From Bin80 sp026708685 (GTDB taxonomy: Bacteria > Bacteroidota > Rhodothermia > Rhodothermales > Bin80), in NCBI GenBank assembly GCA_965200955.1, contig OZ241742.1:1-64000 (forward strand): DNA of 64,000 bases. Direction: 5' to 3'. The translations under genes were made by a program, and so were the position numbers. The notes beneath the pieces were generated by a model. That model saw only the letters and a program-made list of their open reading frames with translations. It ran no database searches and was not told where the DNA came from. This document shows positions 7,669 to 16,867 of this stretch, piece after piece. Numbering within the stretch: the stretch's first letter is position 1; each line of letters opens with the position of its first letter.

Positions 7669-8940
7669 TTATCGCTCCATTGAAAACCCGCCCCTACCTT
7701 TGTGCTTGCCTTCGCCAGCGTCTTTGTCTTTCTGCGTTCCTTCCTGATCCTCCCTTGTGGGGGGCGGCGAAAACGACTCAGTCTGGGGCGGCAACCCTTT
7801 AGGTGGGGGCTGAATATCTTGGCTTTTGTCTTTCGCATATCTATCCACCAGCCACGCGTGGAAGGAGGGTATGGGGATACCATAGTCTCCGTCTTCTCGT
7901 TCATCAATGATTCCTCGCTCAAGTGCTTTCTTGAAAAGTTTTTCGGCCACTTCTGGGGTGTACTCATTCTCAAGTACAGACATGATGTCCTCAAGATACA
8001 TGGTTTCTCCTAATGGAACGGCATTGAAGATTCTTGCGAAAAGTTGACGTGTCTTTTTATCAACGCTCCTCACGCGGTTTGTGTAATAGCTATCTCGATA
8101 TTCTGCACCCTTCGCAAGTACAAACTCCAACCCCTCATCGGTCATGAGATGGTTGGTTGATTTTAGGTATTCCACGGCTGGCTTAATGTAGGACATGATA
8201 TGCTGGGGCCACCCATGTGCATGTTCGGCGATGGATTTAATCCAGATATGAGGATCTCCCTTCGCTCTCCCATCTTTGATGAGCCAGTCTCTGATCACGG
8301 CACATACTGATTTCTCATCCAGCCGCCCAAGTTGCACAGTGCAATCACCCTTAAAGCGCGAAATTCCTAATGAGCCATAGGCAGCCTTGGTCGTCCATAG
8401 TCCGCCAGTGAGTAGCATGACGGGTTTCCCTAAATCACCATTGTGGATCTGTTTGAGCACACTAATCACAACACTCTTCATATCATCGGGTATACCGCCT
8501 TTAATTCCCAAGGCCTGAGCCTCATCCAAAACCAAAAGGAGTGGCTCCTTCTGTTTCTGCAAGAGCTTAATGATTGTTTGGGCGGGGGGCTTAATCTCCA
8601 ACCTCAATTTCGCCGCGATAACATTGCCTATACCGCCCCCTAGACCCAAACCAGTGATTTGACGTCCACTCCTCTTCCCAAGATAGGGTAATAGATCGTG
8701 TGGGTTCCAAAGTGCATTGGGGTAGATGTGCGCGGTTTTCCATCCGCGTTCCTTCGCGTGCTTTGATAGCACATCAAGCAAGGCCGTCTTTCCAGCTCCA
8801 GGAGCTCCCTGGATTAAAAAGGTGGTACCCTCATTTTCCTTCTTGTAGAGTTCAAGCGCACTGGTGAATGTATCAATGATCTCTTCCCGACCATGAAAGT
8901 ATTTTGCAGGTCCACGGTCTCTAAGGGTTTTTGTACTCAT
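7669..8940 (-). CDS. AAA-type ATPase, module copy B
   Basis: A 423-residue paralogue of the ATPase at 6037-7287. Walker A GAPGAGKT sits at residues 45-52, Walker B reads LLLVLDEAQ, and the protein has the same proline-rich linker (KGLPPQTESFSPPPTRED) and final GGFSMER. Several DNA stretches are identical between copies, for example around 6278-6361 and 7927-8012, so the duplication is fairly recent or kept similar by gene conversion. The N-terminal half of the central region (about residues 90-125) differs most. The upstream membrane-protein partner (9027-9190) is frameshifted. Start chosen at ATG 8940 (MSTKTLRDRG), which aligns with MSSDMIEDRG of copy A. Confidence 0.8.
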   Translation of the reverse strand: MSTKTLRDRGPAKYFHGREEIIDTFTSALELYKKENEGTTFLIQGAPGAGKTALLDVLSKHAKERGWKTAHIYPNALWNPHDLLPYLGKRSGRQITGLGLGGGIGNVIAAKLRLEIKPPAQTIIKLLQKQKEPLLLVLDEAQALGIKGGIPDDMKSVVISVLKQIHNGDLGKPVMLLTGGLWTTKAAYGSLGISRFKGDCTVQLGRLDEKSVCAVIRDWLIKDGRAKGDPHIWIKSIAEHAHGWPQHIMSYIKPAVEYLKSTNHLMTDEGLEFVLAKGAEYRDSYYTNRVRSVDKKTRQLFARIFNAVPLGETMYLEDIMSVLENEYTPEVAEKLFKKALERGIIDEREDGDYGIPIPSFHAWLVDRYAKDKSQDIQPPPKGLPPQTESFSPPPTREDQEGTQKDKDAGEGKHKGRGGFSMER

Positions 8941-9026
8941 TAGAATGAATCTGTAGTTAAGGTTGTTCTAATCAACTCTGTGGGATTGTATTGGTTCCGA
9001 TCAATGGTTGAGAGGCGCCGAGACAC

Positions 9027-9190
9027 TCAACCACCTGTGGCCAAGAGCCATCCTACCACCGCAATGCCTATTGTCAGCGCTGCTGAGGCGATGACGATGA
9101 GGAAGGTGTACTTTAAGTTAAGGGACTCGAGTTGGAGTCTTGCGACTTAGTATACGACCGAATCTCGGCGATAACGTTAGAGGATGCCAT
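9027..9190 (-). pseudogene. Small membrane protein, module copy B, frameshifted
   Basis: DNA copy of the 7374-7538 gene with one T missing: GAGTTGGAGT here (about 9131) versus GAGTTTGGAGT in copy A. The first half reads MASSNVIAEIRSYTKSQDSN; the membrane-helix codons and the ending GWLLATGG remain, but in another frame. Length is 164 bp against 165. Upstream, toward the IS4 element, the end of another frame closing in FNWGA is seen, cut by the insertion. Confidence 0.75.
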
Positions 9191-9344
9191 GTTGGCAATT
9201 CTGATTGAGTTACGCACCCCAGTTGAAAAGGGGCTTACATACCTGAGTGCCGGGTCCAATATCTTCAGGCAGCAAAGATTGGCGGTTTTCGCCAGTGTCG
9301 CGGTAGTATGCGGTTGGTATCGGGGTGTATAATCCCTACTTAAT

Positions 9345-9371
9345 CCCAATACTGTTGCTTTAAGGATTTTT
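9345..9371 (+). repeat. Left inverted repeat of IS4 element
   Basis: Begins CCCAATACTGTTGC and is the exact reverse complement of 10776-10802. Confidence 0.9.
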
Positions 9372-9409
9372 GTTTTATATTTACGGGGTATTTCCTTAAC
9401 TTTTACCCC

Positions 9410-10609
9410 ATGGCCAGAACACCTTCAACCTTGCCCGGAGGTCCCAGATTATCCGATTACTTGAGCTTGGGAGTGATTGCTCAAGTCTTCCCAATGCCTG
9501 CCGTTTTGACGGCACTTGAGCAGAGCAAAAGCACCAGCACACGGAGGCGTCGCCTGCCTGCTGAAGTGATGGTGTACTATGTACTGACTTTATGCCTGTT
9601 TCGGTCGGTCTCTACGCGTGAAGTACTCCGTTGTCTCATGGATGGATTTCGCTTGATTCGTCCCGATTCTCCTTTATTAGTGTCGGATAAGTCGTCTATA
9701 TCTAGGGCGCGAACTCGACTTGGAGTTGACCCATTCCATAAGCTTCGTCAGAGCAGTGTGCACTGGCTGTCCAACGAGAATACTCCTGGGGCGTGGTACT
9801 GTGGCCGTCGTCTTGTGGCGATAGATGGTTCAACGCTCAGTCTACCTGACGAGAAAAGGAATCGGGCATTTTTCGGGTTGCCTGGGTGTTCACGGGGACA
9901 GACTGCTTTTCCCAAGATGCGTATTTCCATGCTCTTGGAGTTGGGCACGCGTGCACCCTTTTCCTGGTGTTCGGGCCCCTACAAGGAATCGGAGCAGACA
10001 CAGGCAAAAGAGCTGCTATCAAGTATAGGCCCCGGCATGCTTATGCTTGCAGATCGGGGCTATACGGGCTTTCCCTTGTGGTTACGGGCAAAAAAGACGG
10101 GTGCAGACTTGCTTTGGCGGGCACGCAGTCAACCGCATTTTCCTGTAAAGGAGGCACATGAAGACGGTTCTTGGCGTAGCGTTTTTAGCGGCAGGGGCAC
10201 AGATAATACCTGTGAGGTGCGCGTAATTGATTACACCCTCAAACAAGAAGATGCGACGGTATACAGGCTGGTGACTACGATGTTGGATCCAGAAGAGGCC
10301 CCCGCGGACGAACTTGCCGCATTGTACCATGAACGGTGGGAAATCGAAACAACCTATGACGAGGTCAAAACCCACATGCTGGGACCAGGGGCCATGTTGC
10401 GTAGCAAGACCCCCGATCTTGTACAACAAGAATTTGAGGGATTAATGCTGGCCTATTATGCTGTACGTGCATTGATCACAAAGGCCGCCAAAAAAGCGGA
10501 CGAAGATCCAGACCGATTATCTTTCGTGCATACCGTCAATGTTCTCCAACGTCGGATTCAACAACCCGGCGTTTCCCCCCCTGAACAAGATCCAACAGGT
10601 CAAGATTGA
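9410..10609 (+). CDS. IS4-family transposase
   Basis: DDE transposase with the IS4 N-terminal domain (residues about 10-110: LSDYLSLGVIAQVFPMPAVL, RRRRLPAEVMVYYVLTLCLF). Catalytic candidates are D in LVAIDGSTL, D in LADRGYTG and E in YHERWEIETTYDEVKTHML, the Y-R-E-K signature of IS4. The 399-residue frame ends in PPEQDPTGQD. Family members normally continue with FPPLNK and a basic C-terminus, which here lies in the +1 frame (10539-10787). A run of C residues near 10577 is the likely shift site. The catalytic core is intact, so activity may survive the loss of the tail. Confidence 0.88.
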   Translation: MARTPSTLPGGPRLSDYLSLGVIAQVFPMPAVLTALEQSKSTSTRRRRLPAEVMVYYVLTLCLFRSVSTREVLRCLMDGFRLIRPDSPLLVSDKSSISRARTRLGVDPFHKLRQSSVHWLSNENTPGAWYCGRRLVAIDGSTLSLPDEKRNRAFFGLPGCSRGQTAFPKMRISMLLELGTRAPFSWCSGPYKESEQTQAKELLSSIGPGMLMLADRGYTGFPLWLRAKKTGADLLWRARSQPHFPVKEAHEDGSWRSVFSGRGTDNTCEVRVIDYTLKQEDATVYRLVTTMLDPEEAPADELAALYHERWEIETTYDEVKTHMLGPGAMLRSKTPDLVQQEFEGLMLAYYAVRALITKAAKKADEDPDRLSFVHTVNVLQRRIQQPGVSPPEQDPTGQD

Positions 10610-10787
10610 ACAGTTGATTGACGAAATACTGGAGGAGCGTGTTGTATCCAGTCGAGGACAACGAAAGCCACGAGGACGAAGACAAAAAATGAGTAAGCAC
10701 GCCATCCGACGGAGAGGCTATATCTCACGGGAAGAACATGATTGGATATCAAAAATTCTCACACCTGTTACATCAAAAAATCCTTAA
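10539..10787 (+). pseudogene. Shifted C-terminal end of the IS4 transposase
   Basis: This frame (NPAFPPLNKIQQVKIEQLID onward, ending in a basic RGQRKPRGRRQKMSKHAIRRR-like tail) is the expected C-terminus of the IS4 transposase that starts at 9410, but +1 to it. It runs almost to the right inverted repeat. It is not an independent gene. Confidence 0.75.
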
Positions 10788-10802
10788 AGCAACAGTATTG
10801 GG
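10776..10802 (+). repeat. Right inverted repeat of IS4 element
   Basis: Ends CAGTATTGGG and pairs perfectly with 9345-9371. Confidence 0.9.
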
Positions 10803-10808
10803 TCTAAA

Positions 10809-11060
10809 GTGTGCAATAAATTATCGAATTTAAGCATTGACTTTCCAGTTGAGACGGCCAAATGTATTAGATTGTTATCAGAAACCAATGATCATTGGTA
10901 TTTATCACGAACCAATATTTTAGAGAATGTAATCTCTTCAATTATTTCATCTGAAAATGAAGATGCTATTAACATGGTATATGAAACAATTGATCACTTA
11001 TTGGCAAGGGGATTTTCGAATTATGACTCATTAATTAATGATCACGAACAATCTGAATGA
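10809..11060 (+). pseudogene. C-terminal stump of a large helical-repeat protein
   Basis: The frame begins 6 bp after the IS4 right repeat and encodes 83 residues with a pattern I associate with the C-termini of large STAND/HEAT-type NTPases: AKCIRLLSETNDHWYLSRTN, then IISSENEDAINMVYETIDHL and ARGFSNYDSLIND. The GTG at 10809 is only the open end of the frame. The rest of the gene is absent from the other side of the IS, consistent with deletion. The family assignment is from memory of the sequence pattern, not a search. Confidence 0.5.
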
Positions 11061-11248
11061 TTATTTGATCCAAAATTCCTCTGTGCCAATATAAGATGAC
11101 ACAAATTTTTCAATTCAGGTGATATGGAACACATTGCAATATATTAGTTTAATTGCGTACATTTGTGTACATCGTGATGTGCTACAGGTTAACTAATTCA
11201 TAGCAATTCACGTTTTGTTAGGATTTTTCTCTAAAACATAACAGATAC

Positions 11249-11467
11249 ATGTTGATAGACAACAATACCCTTCACGCTAATCCATCTCATTTGAGTGGAG
11301 ATGTTTCTAAGTCAAAGCCATCTCTTTCTGTTCCCAGCGACGAAGGTGAACTGATACCTTCTGAAAGCACGCTTGAGGCCATTAGAGAACTTCAATCTGG
11401 TGGAGGTATTCATTATTCAAGCTTGGAAGAGTTCTTAGCTGATCTTGATTCTTGGTCTGCTGATTAA
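11249..11467 (+). CDS. Antitoxin, RelB/DinJ-like, of a type II pair
   Basis: A 72-residue acidic protein (starts MLIDNNTLHAN) whose C-terminal half (STLEAIRELQSGGGIHYSSL then EEFLADLDSW) resembles the toxin-wrapping tail of RelB/DinJ-type antitoxins. It overlaps the YafQ-like toxin frame by about 23 bases, the usual antitoxin-first order. The N-terminal half is disordered-looking and has no clear ribbon-helix-helix, so DNA binding is uncertain. An AT-rich leader lies upstream and presumably holds the promoter. Confidence 0.65.
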   Translation: MLIDNNTLHANPSHLSGDVSKSKPSLSVPSDEGELIPSESTLEAIRELQSGGGIHYSSLEEFLADLDSWSAD

Positions 11468-11732
11468 GGTTACTCGATCGTCTAAATTTGATAAGCAGTA
11501 TAGTCTTGCTTTAAAGAGAGGTTTTGACGCGTCAAGAATCCACCAGCTCATTGGTTTATTGGTATTTGGAGATCCTCTGCCTCCGTTATACAGAGATAAG
11601 AAGCTTACGGGTGATTTGAACAAATTCAGATCAGCCAGATTAGGCGGAGATTGGTGCCTAATCTATTATAGATATAAGGATGAGTTGCATTATGTAGCAA
11701 TTGGAACTCATTCTGATCTATTTAAGAAATAG
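11445..11732 (+). CDS. YafQ-family mRNA interferase toxin
   Basis: A RelE/ParE-superfamily toxin of the YafQ type, which cuts mRNA on the ribosome. Up to 95 residues, with the family pattern KFDKQYSLALKRGFDASRIH, then LPPLYRDKKLTGDL, then GGDWCLIYYRYKDEL and HYVAIGTHSDLF. The L-R-D-H..L.G and CLIYY motifs and the C-terminal GTHSDLF are characteristic. The annotated start is a TTG; the true start may be a few codons later (just before KVTRSSKF), because no ATG exists upstream of the conserved region. It is expressed from the antitoxin's operon. Confidence 0.75.
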   Translation: MILGLLIKVTRSSKFDKQYSLALKRGFDASRIHQLIGLLVFGDPLPPLYRDKKLTGDLNKFRSARLGGDWCLIYYRYKDELHYVAIGTHSDLFKK

Positions 11733-12165
11733 CCTCAACAGATCAAGAAAGGAAGATTTGGTGATAAATAGATGATCAAGCTTCTGCTGTTGATTCATGA
11801 GTTGTGATACAAAAAACTTTGGTTCTCAGTTGAAAAGAAAAGTTTCAAACGCAGGTCTCCCATCCACAAAAATATGAATTTTTGAGGGCATGTAGTGCAA
11901 TCAAGATGAGTTTTGACAAGTACAGTGATATCAGTAGCGGATTGTTATTGGCGTATCTGGATGCGAATTATTCAGACCAATGTCATTCAACATGCCAATC
12001 TCATTTATGAGAGTCCTACATTTGTAGTCTCTATCGTTTTATGGGGCATGAAGGCCAGACTATCCTACCACTTGATCTTCCATGAGTCATGGAGATAAGA
12101 ACCACATTGAGCATATCTGGCTACCCAGATCCGCAGGTATCCTCACCATTCACTACATTACGGTA
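11733..12165. other. Gene-free stretch
   Basis: About 430 bp between the toxin gene and the dead IS110 copy. Short frames only, with no recognisable coding, RNA or repeat structure. Confidence 0.5.
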
Positions 12166-13230
12166 TCATGTAGATTGTGTATTCACCGGGATCACAGGTG
12201 AACAATAAAGTTGATCTGGATCGTAGTCTACATCGTTCTTCCAGATGGTCCACATGACCGCCAGTATTTTACGTTGTGTGTTGAATCGTGCGTTATCCTT
12301 ATCCTTGGTGCACTGTAGAGACGCTTCATTAAACAAAGACACTTCATTTGGTTCTTTTGTTTTGATTGAATTCAACCAAGATGTATGACTCACGGATTTC
12401 AGTGGCCAAGACCCCGAACGGTCTAAGCATTTGTACCCCAAGGATTTGCCTCTACTACTGCGTTCCCTGATGCCGAGTTGGCAGTATTTCCACAACTGTT
12501 GTTTGGTATAAACCGATGGGGAGTCCTAATAAACGCACTTAAGATGCTTGGCTCCCACAATCCCAACCCCAGGTATACGTAGAAATTATTGGATCTCTGG
12601 ATAACCACTGCCTAACTGCTTGATCTTCGCGAGAACCTCCTTTCGTTCGGCTTCCGCACAGTCCAGACGGTTGTAGATCCGTTGAAGGACGAATCTTCGC
12701 ATCTCTGTTGGGAAAGCTTCAGATAGTGCTCATGATGGAGCTTGTTAAATATTTTTGAGCCTTCACATCCACAATTCCCGCTTGGCGGTGTTTTGCTGTG
12801 ATCTTTGACTTTAAACGAGTACAGTCATTACCAATATCCATATACTCCTTCACGACAATCTTAAAATCATTCCGATGATCGTCATCACCATGATAGACCT
12901 CAACATACTCTCCCAGCCGATACAATCGACACAAATCGATCGCATCCGATACATCGTTTTTGTTACCTTTACTAATGAGTGCGTTGTGTTTTGGATCACA
13001 AACAACTAACGCATCCACATGCGGAGATAAGATTCGGTGAATCCAGCCAGCCAGCGAAGACTCCTCCACATCAAAGATTTTGTTTTCGCTGGGACTTTCT
13101 TAACATAGCGGATCAGAGAGTGCTCTGATGTGTCAAACGTCTCCGTTGATACCACTTTGCCCTTGTCATTGACAGTGGCCAAAGTACATGTGCGGGTGTG
13201 GCATCTAACACCAGAAAAAGATGGTTGAAC
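12166..13230 (-). pseudogene. Decayed IS110-family transposase
   Basis: Pieces of an IS110 transposase appear in order on the minus strand in at least three frames. The N-terminal RNase-H-like part (TCTLATVNDKGKVVSTETFD then PAKTKSLM) ends near 13080. EESSLAGWIHRILSPHVDAL and NDVSDAIDLCRLYRLGEYVE cover 13069-12719. The C-terminal part (LGIRERSSRGKSLGYKCLDR and NTQRKILAVMWTIWKNDVDY) covers about 12490-12190. Breaks between the pieces are frameshifts. The first part's DEDD acidic residues are incomplete, so the copy is dead. Confidence 0.75.
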
Positions 13231-13694
13231 ATGATAAAAGAGATCTGATGATAATGTAGTGTAAGAGCACAAGATAGCACCCGCTTTTCATTAGACCTAC
13301 ATTGTTATGGCACCCAGAAAAATTGTCAAGATTTACCTATCTTTCAGATGTTATTTGATCAGGTAATCAAATCTGCGGATAGACACGATTCCACAAGAAG
13401 AGCTGTACACATTGTTGCCTCAGCATTGGAAGTCCACACAGCAGGATACATTTGATAGGGCTACATAGGTCATACTGAGGCAGATATGTGTCTGCAGTAA
13501 CTACTCATTGCTTCAGAGAAAATTGCCTGCCGTTGTGCCATTATTCTCCTGTCAAGACCAATGGGATCACACGCTCAGGTTAACAAAGTTTACGTACTTG
13601 AGTATATGAGATTTTCGTATAGATTCAATAAATCTGTGAATTGATATGTGAAGAGCATAAATATTTTCAATTTATATGAGATATAGTCAATTCA
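13231..13694. other. Non-coding remnant upstream of dead IS110
   Basis: About 460 bp with no supportable gene. In IS110 elements the non-coding end upstream of the transposase gene can encode a bridge RNA; this stretch sits at that place, but the element is too decayed for me to point to loops or ends. Confidence 0.4.
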
Positions 13695-14201
13695 TCAGTT
13701 GAGCAACCTCTGAACATGTGGACGCAACTTATCGTTAAGATTTCCTATGAGTAGTCTCTCGTCTTCAATTATCGCTGTTATAAGAAGAGTTTCAATCCGT
13801 TTCTTTGTAACCCTATAACATTGATCATCTGCAATTGCAGATGCAATGCATCGTGCAATTACACCAAGTCGATAATAATTAAGTTCAAACACATCCACAT
13901 GTAGATCAACTAAGTTTTCTACGGGGGTACGCCCCTTGGATTCCTTGGTTTTACAGTCATTTTTTAAGTGACTATCGTTAATTAAGACTAAATCAATCTT
14001 TTCAATCTTATCACGACCAGAGGCAATTGCTAAGGCAACATCTTCAATGTCCTTTATGGATGCTTCATTGTATCGCCAAAACGAAAGATTATTTTCCAGA
14101 GTTCTGAGGTCGCATGTCAGTGCGTCTGCTGAGATGTCTCCTTCGTTCATCCATTCTAATTGTCGCCATTTTGCCTGCGAAATCATACGTGCAAGAAACA
14201 T
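13695..14201 (-). CDS. Hypothetical protein, 168 aa, third gene of TIGR04255 cassette
   Basis: An intact 168-residue, mainly helical protein (starts MFLARMISQAKWRQLEWMNE) with no signal peptide or membrane segment. It starts 5 bp after the stop of the 241-residue gene at 14207 on the same strand, so the two are almost certainly co-transcribed, together with the broken TIGR04255 gene upstream. An acidic stretch (DIEDVALAIASGRDKIEKID followed by LVLINDSHLKND) is reminiscent of a nucleotidyl or nuclease-type fold, but no catalytic motif is clear. The family is not recognised. Confidence 0.6.
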   Translation of the reverse strand: MFLARMISQAKWRQLEWMNEGDISADALTCDLRTLENNLSFWRYNEASIKDIEDVALAIASGRDKIEKIDLVLINDSHLKNDCKTKESKGRTPVENLVDLHVDVFELNYYRLGVIARCIASAIADDQCYRVTKKRIETLLITAIIEDERLLIGNLNDKLRPHVQRLLN

Positions 14202-14206
14202 TCGCT

Positions 14207-14929
14207 CTACCTCAAATCTTCAATTACATCTAACATATAATCTCTGAGCCAGTGCATGGGCTCAGATTTTACCATAATTTCAAGGATTTGCCGAATCTTT
14301 GATCCACCCCAAAATTCGGCCGCTTGGAGTGCAGCATCTCGTATCAATACATTGTCAACCGTTAACGCTTCATAAATCAGCTGACAACACCAAAATTCCG
14401 AACCAAGTCTAGTTTGCCTACCAAGGCAACGTAGTAATGATGAAGAGAAGGCAGGAGTGTCAACATCAAGACATGTACTGTAAAACCAGTCCAATACTCT
14501 AGCATAATCTGGGAATTCCATCGCTTCCTTGATGAGCTCCTCTGCAGAATGATCCATACCATCTTCAAGTGGTTCTGCTTCAAATGAAGCATACAATGAA
14601 TCTCTAAGTCGGGATATTATCCGAAGGGCACCTTCAGTATTCGCAATGGCCCACTGGTTTTGCAATTTCTGCTGAATTCCCATATGGTTTCTCTGGAAAT
14701 CAATAATATCAGGGGAAGCTGCCAAAGATATTTTACTGATTTGTGGAGAAACCCTGCCATAATTTTCTTGTGGAATCAAATGGGTTATTGAAATTTGTGG
14801 ACAACTTGGAGAATACAATGAATGAAGCATGATATTTGATGTCCACAGTGTGCTGTCTGGACACCACAAAGAAGGCATCACGAAAATTGAATCCGTTTTA
14901 GGTGCAATGAGATATCTAATAGGATGCAT
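14207..14929 (-). CDS. Hypothetical HEAT-like protein, second gene of TIGR04255 cassette
   Basis: A 240-residue protein from the ATG at 14929 (MHPIRYLIAPKTDSIFVMPS). This start overlaps the end of the upstream TIGR04255 frame by 14 bases; a start at 14974 would add 15 residues inside that gene. The C-terminal third looks like helical repeats (IRDAALQAAEFWGGSKIRQI then LRDYMLDVIEDLR). The middle is helical and acidic. The frame is intact even though its upstream partner is broken. Function unknown. Confidence 0.6.
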   Translation of the reverse strand: MHPIRYLIAPKTDSIFVMPSLWCPDSTLWTSNIMLHSLYSPSCPQISITHLIPQENYGRVSPQISKISLAASPDIIDFQRNHMGIQQKLQNQWAIANTEGALRIISRLRDSLYASFEAEPLEDGMDHSAEELIKEAMEFPDYARVLDWFYSTCLDVDTPAFSSSLLRCLGRQTRLGSEFWCCQLIYEALTVDNVLIRDAALQAAEFWGGSKIRQILEIMVKSEPMHWLRDYMLDVIEDLR

Positions 14930-15670
14930 TGAATAGCTCTCTCGATTTGTGAGTAATAACAGATTCAAAAACATCCCCCACCCGAGTACGAAGATCTATG
15001 ATCATCTCATCTATACAATTCCTATCAGCTACTTCAGAAGTTTCATGAATCACATCAATATCAAGAATAAATCCGTCATCAACTTTTCCTTGCGACAGAA
15101 TTAATTTGATACCGCCATCATACTGATATTCAACTCGGCACATAAGATTGACTATTTGATCAGGTAGGCCAGCCACCTTGGGGAATGCACATTTCAGATA
15201 TTTTTGAGGAAGCATTTCTTGTTCTGAAACTTCAATCTTATTGATGTATTGAATGCCAGTTTTTTTACACCTTTGGGTTGCACCACTTGCCAGTAAGAAT
15301 TTAATGCTTCTTTAATCCGGGCATGAAACTCAACCCATCCAGTCCCATCTGAATAATGTGGATCCAGATAGGGAGAAAGCATGTGTATGCTAAGCACATC
15401 TGGACCTACACCAATGATTCTTTTCTCATTCTCAGTAATCAACTGAACTTTCTCTGGACCTTCGCCTTCGCCAACTTGGAATTTGGCTGAAGCACCACTT
15501 TGAATCTGTACTCCAAACTCAATGCTTTCCCAACGCCGAGGTCAACCAACATAGTCTCCTTCAAGTTCAGCATGTAATTTACCCGGCAGGGTTGGATCCC
15601 ATCCTGAGCTAGATGCAAAATGAAATTCACATATGGCTTCAATTATTGGTGGATTTCTATAACGAGACAT
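14916..15670 (-). pseudogene. TIGR04255-family protein, broken
   Basis: Starts MSRYRNPPIIEAICEFHFAS, the typical N-terminus of TIGR04255 proteins, and continues with ESIEFGVQIQSGASAKFQVG, RIIGVGPDVLSIHMLSPY and WVEFHARIKEALNSYWQVVQ. A TGA interrupts codon 44 (GDYVG*PRRW, about 15541), and near 15240 a frameshift moves the conserved YINKIEVSEQEMLPQKYLKC into another frame, which then runs to 14916. Both defects are unambiguous because the family pattern resumes after each. The family has no established function. Confidence 0.8.
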
Positions 15671-15736
15671 GATGTCAGATTTAGAAAAATCTAATTACAT
15701 TGAACTCGGTTGTATCTATACAGTTCCACAGTTTCA

Positions 15737-15847
15737 ATGCCTATTACGATGAATAGGGACAGGGAATCCGAAGTGGTAGTTCTGATTGCATTTGTGATGA
15801 CTGTGATTATCACAATCAATATAATATACCCAGTTATTCCGTTTTGA
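15737..15847 (+). CDS. Possible 36-aa membrane peptide
   Basis: ATG at 15737 opens 36 codons: a short charged N-terminus (MNRDRESE) and one hydrophobic helix (VVVLIAFVMTVIITINIIY) ending in PVIPF. It is divergent from the TIGR04255 gene. Size and layout resemble single-span small membrane proteins or type I toxins, but nothing else supports expression. Confidence 0.25.
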   Translation: MPITMNRDRESEVVVLIAFVMTVIITINIIYPVIPF

Positions 15848-16361
15848 CATCAATGGGTTGGATGGGGGCTAGACAAACATCACCCGAAATTTAACATCCA
15901 CCGAATGGCAAGACCCCGTGACTATTATCGTCTTTGCGATGTATCTGCACTTGTTTAGAACTTCCACCTCAAAGAGCTGATGATCAGTTGGTATGGTAAA
16001 TTTACGCATGGCATTATTGAAGTCTGACATTACATTTAACATTTTGGAATGTGCCCCCTTCTGATGATGTAAAGCCAGAAACTAGATTAACCACAGATGC
16101 ACTGCGTAAGTAGTGCCCGTCAGAAAAAGCCCTATTTTTGGAGATTTTGAACTTTCGGACTACAATTTGGTCACATTTTTTGGTCATTCTATAATCGGAT
16201 GTTCACATTTCGTTAAATTGCCCCATTTGTCCAGACTTCAACCCTGCAATTATGCTTTTCAGAAGCATAATTGCAAGAATTCGTATCGATTTGACGTACC
16301 TCTGGTATCCGCTTCATTGAGCGTTCTTGTCCTGCTCCGTCTTCGCTCTGCGTGGACTGAT
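15848..16361. other. Gene-free stretch
   Basis: About 510 bp. A short inverted repeat around 16249-16275 (GCTTTTCAGAAGC and an ATTATGC/GCATAAT pair flanking it) is visible. No gene is supported. Confidence 0.4.
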
Positions 16362-16650
16362 CTACACCGCCAGACGTAGTCGTTTTTCTCGCTTATCTCT
16401 ACGTTGGAGTCGCTTGAGTTCTTTCTGTTGAATCAAGGTTCCCAGCCGATGAATATTGACCTTAAACCATCGTGCAAGCCACTACACGCTCAAATCCCTC
16501 TTTGCTCGCCTCTCGGATCAATCGCATTCCGCGATGATTCAGCACATTCATGCACGACTCCACACGTGAATGCCCCTGACGGGCCTCCTTGTATTCCTCT
16601 GTATTCTGACGCTCCTTTTCCCCATAATATTCACGACGATATGTACCAAG
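16362..16650 (-). pseudogene. C-terminal remnant of an ISNCY-like transposase
   Basis: The minus strand reads REYYGEKERQNTEEYKEARQ, then HSRVESCMNVLNHRGMRLIR and EGFERVVACTMV. After a TAA/frameshift it continues VNIHRLGTLIQQKELKRLQR to a TAG at 16362. This is the pattern of DDE transposase C-termini annotated as ISNCY, where the glutamate in VES is catalytic. The N-terminal domain is missing or unrecognisable. The remnant is abutted by the Tn5-like remnant on the other strand. Confidence 0.6.
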
Positions 16651-16867
16651 ACCATCAAGTACCTATGGAAACGTTTGTCGATCCTTCGTATTCGGGTAGT
16701 TGTTTCCATGCAGCAGGCTTCCACCGGATTGGATACACCACAGAGCGTGGACGTTATGCTCCCACGGGTGCAACTCGACGGAGGAAAAAGCCATTTGCTG
16801 GTATGAGTTTCCCACTCCATGGCGACAGCAATTGGGAGTCTCTGTTGCACCCGTATATCCGACCTTA

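Larger units (their letters stand above)
9345..10802 (+). mobile_element. IS4-family insertion sequence, complete
   Basis: A 1458-bp element with perfect 27-bp inverted repeats at 9345-9371 and 10776-10802; the outer bases are CCCAATACTG. It carries one transposase frame plus a shifted C-terminal frame. Flanking sequences (ACTTAAT on the left, TCTAAAG on the right) show no target duplication, which suggests that one side was rearranged after insertion. Confidence 0.85.

Noticed and set aside
9191..9344. Separate gene ending FNWGA upstream of the broken membrane peptide
   Set aside because: Only the last few dozen codons remain before the IS4 end and the sequence differs from the similar tail at 7558, so no gene can be supported.
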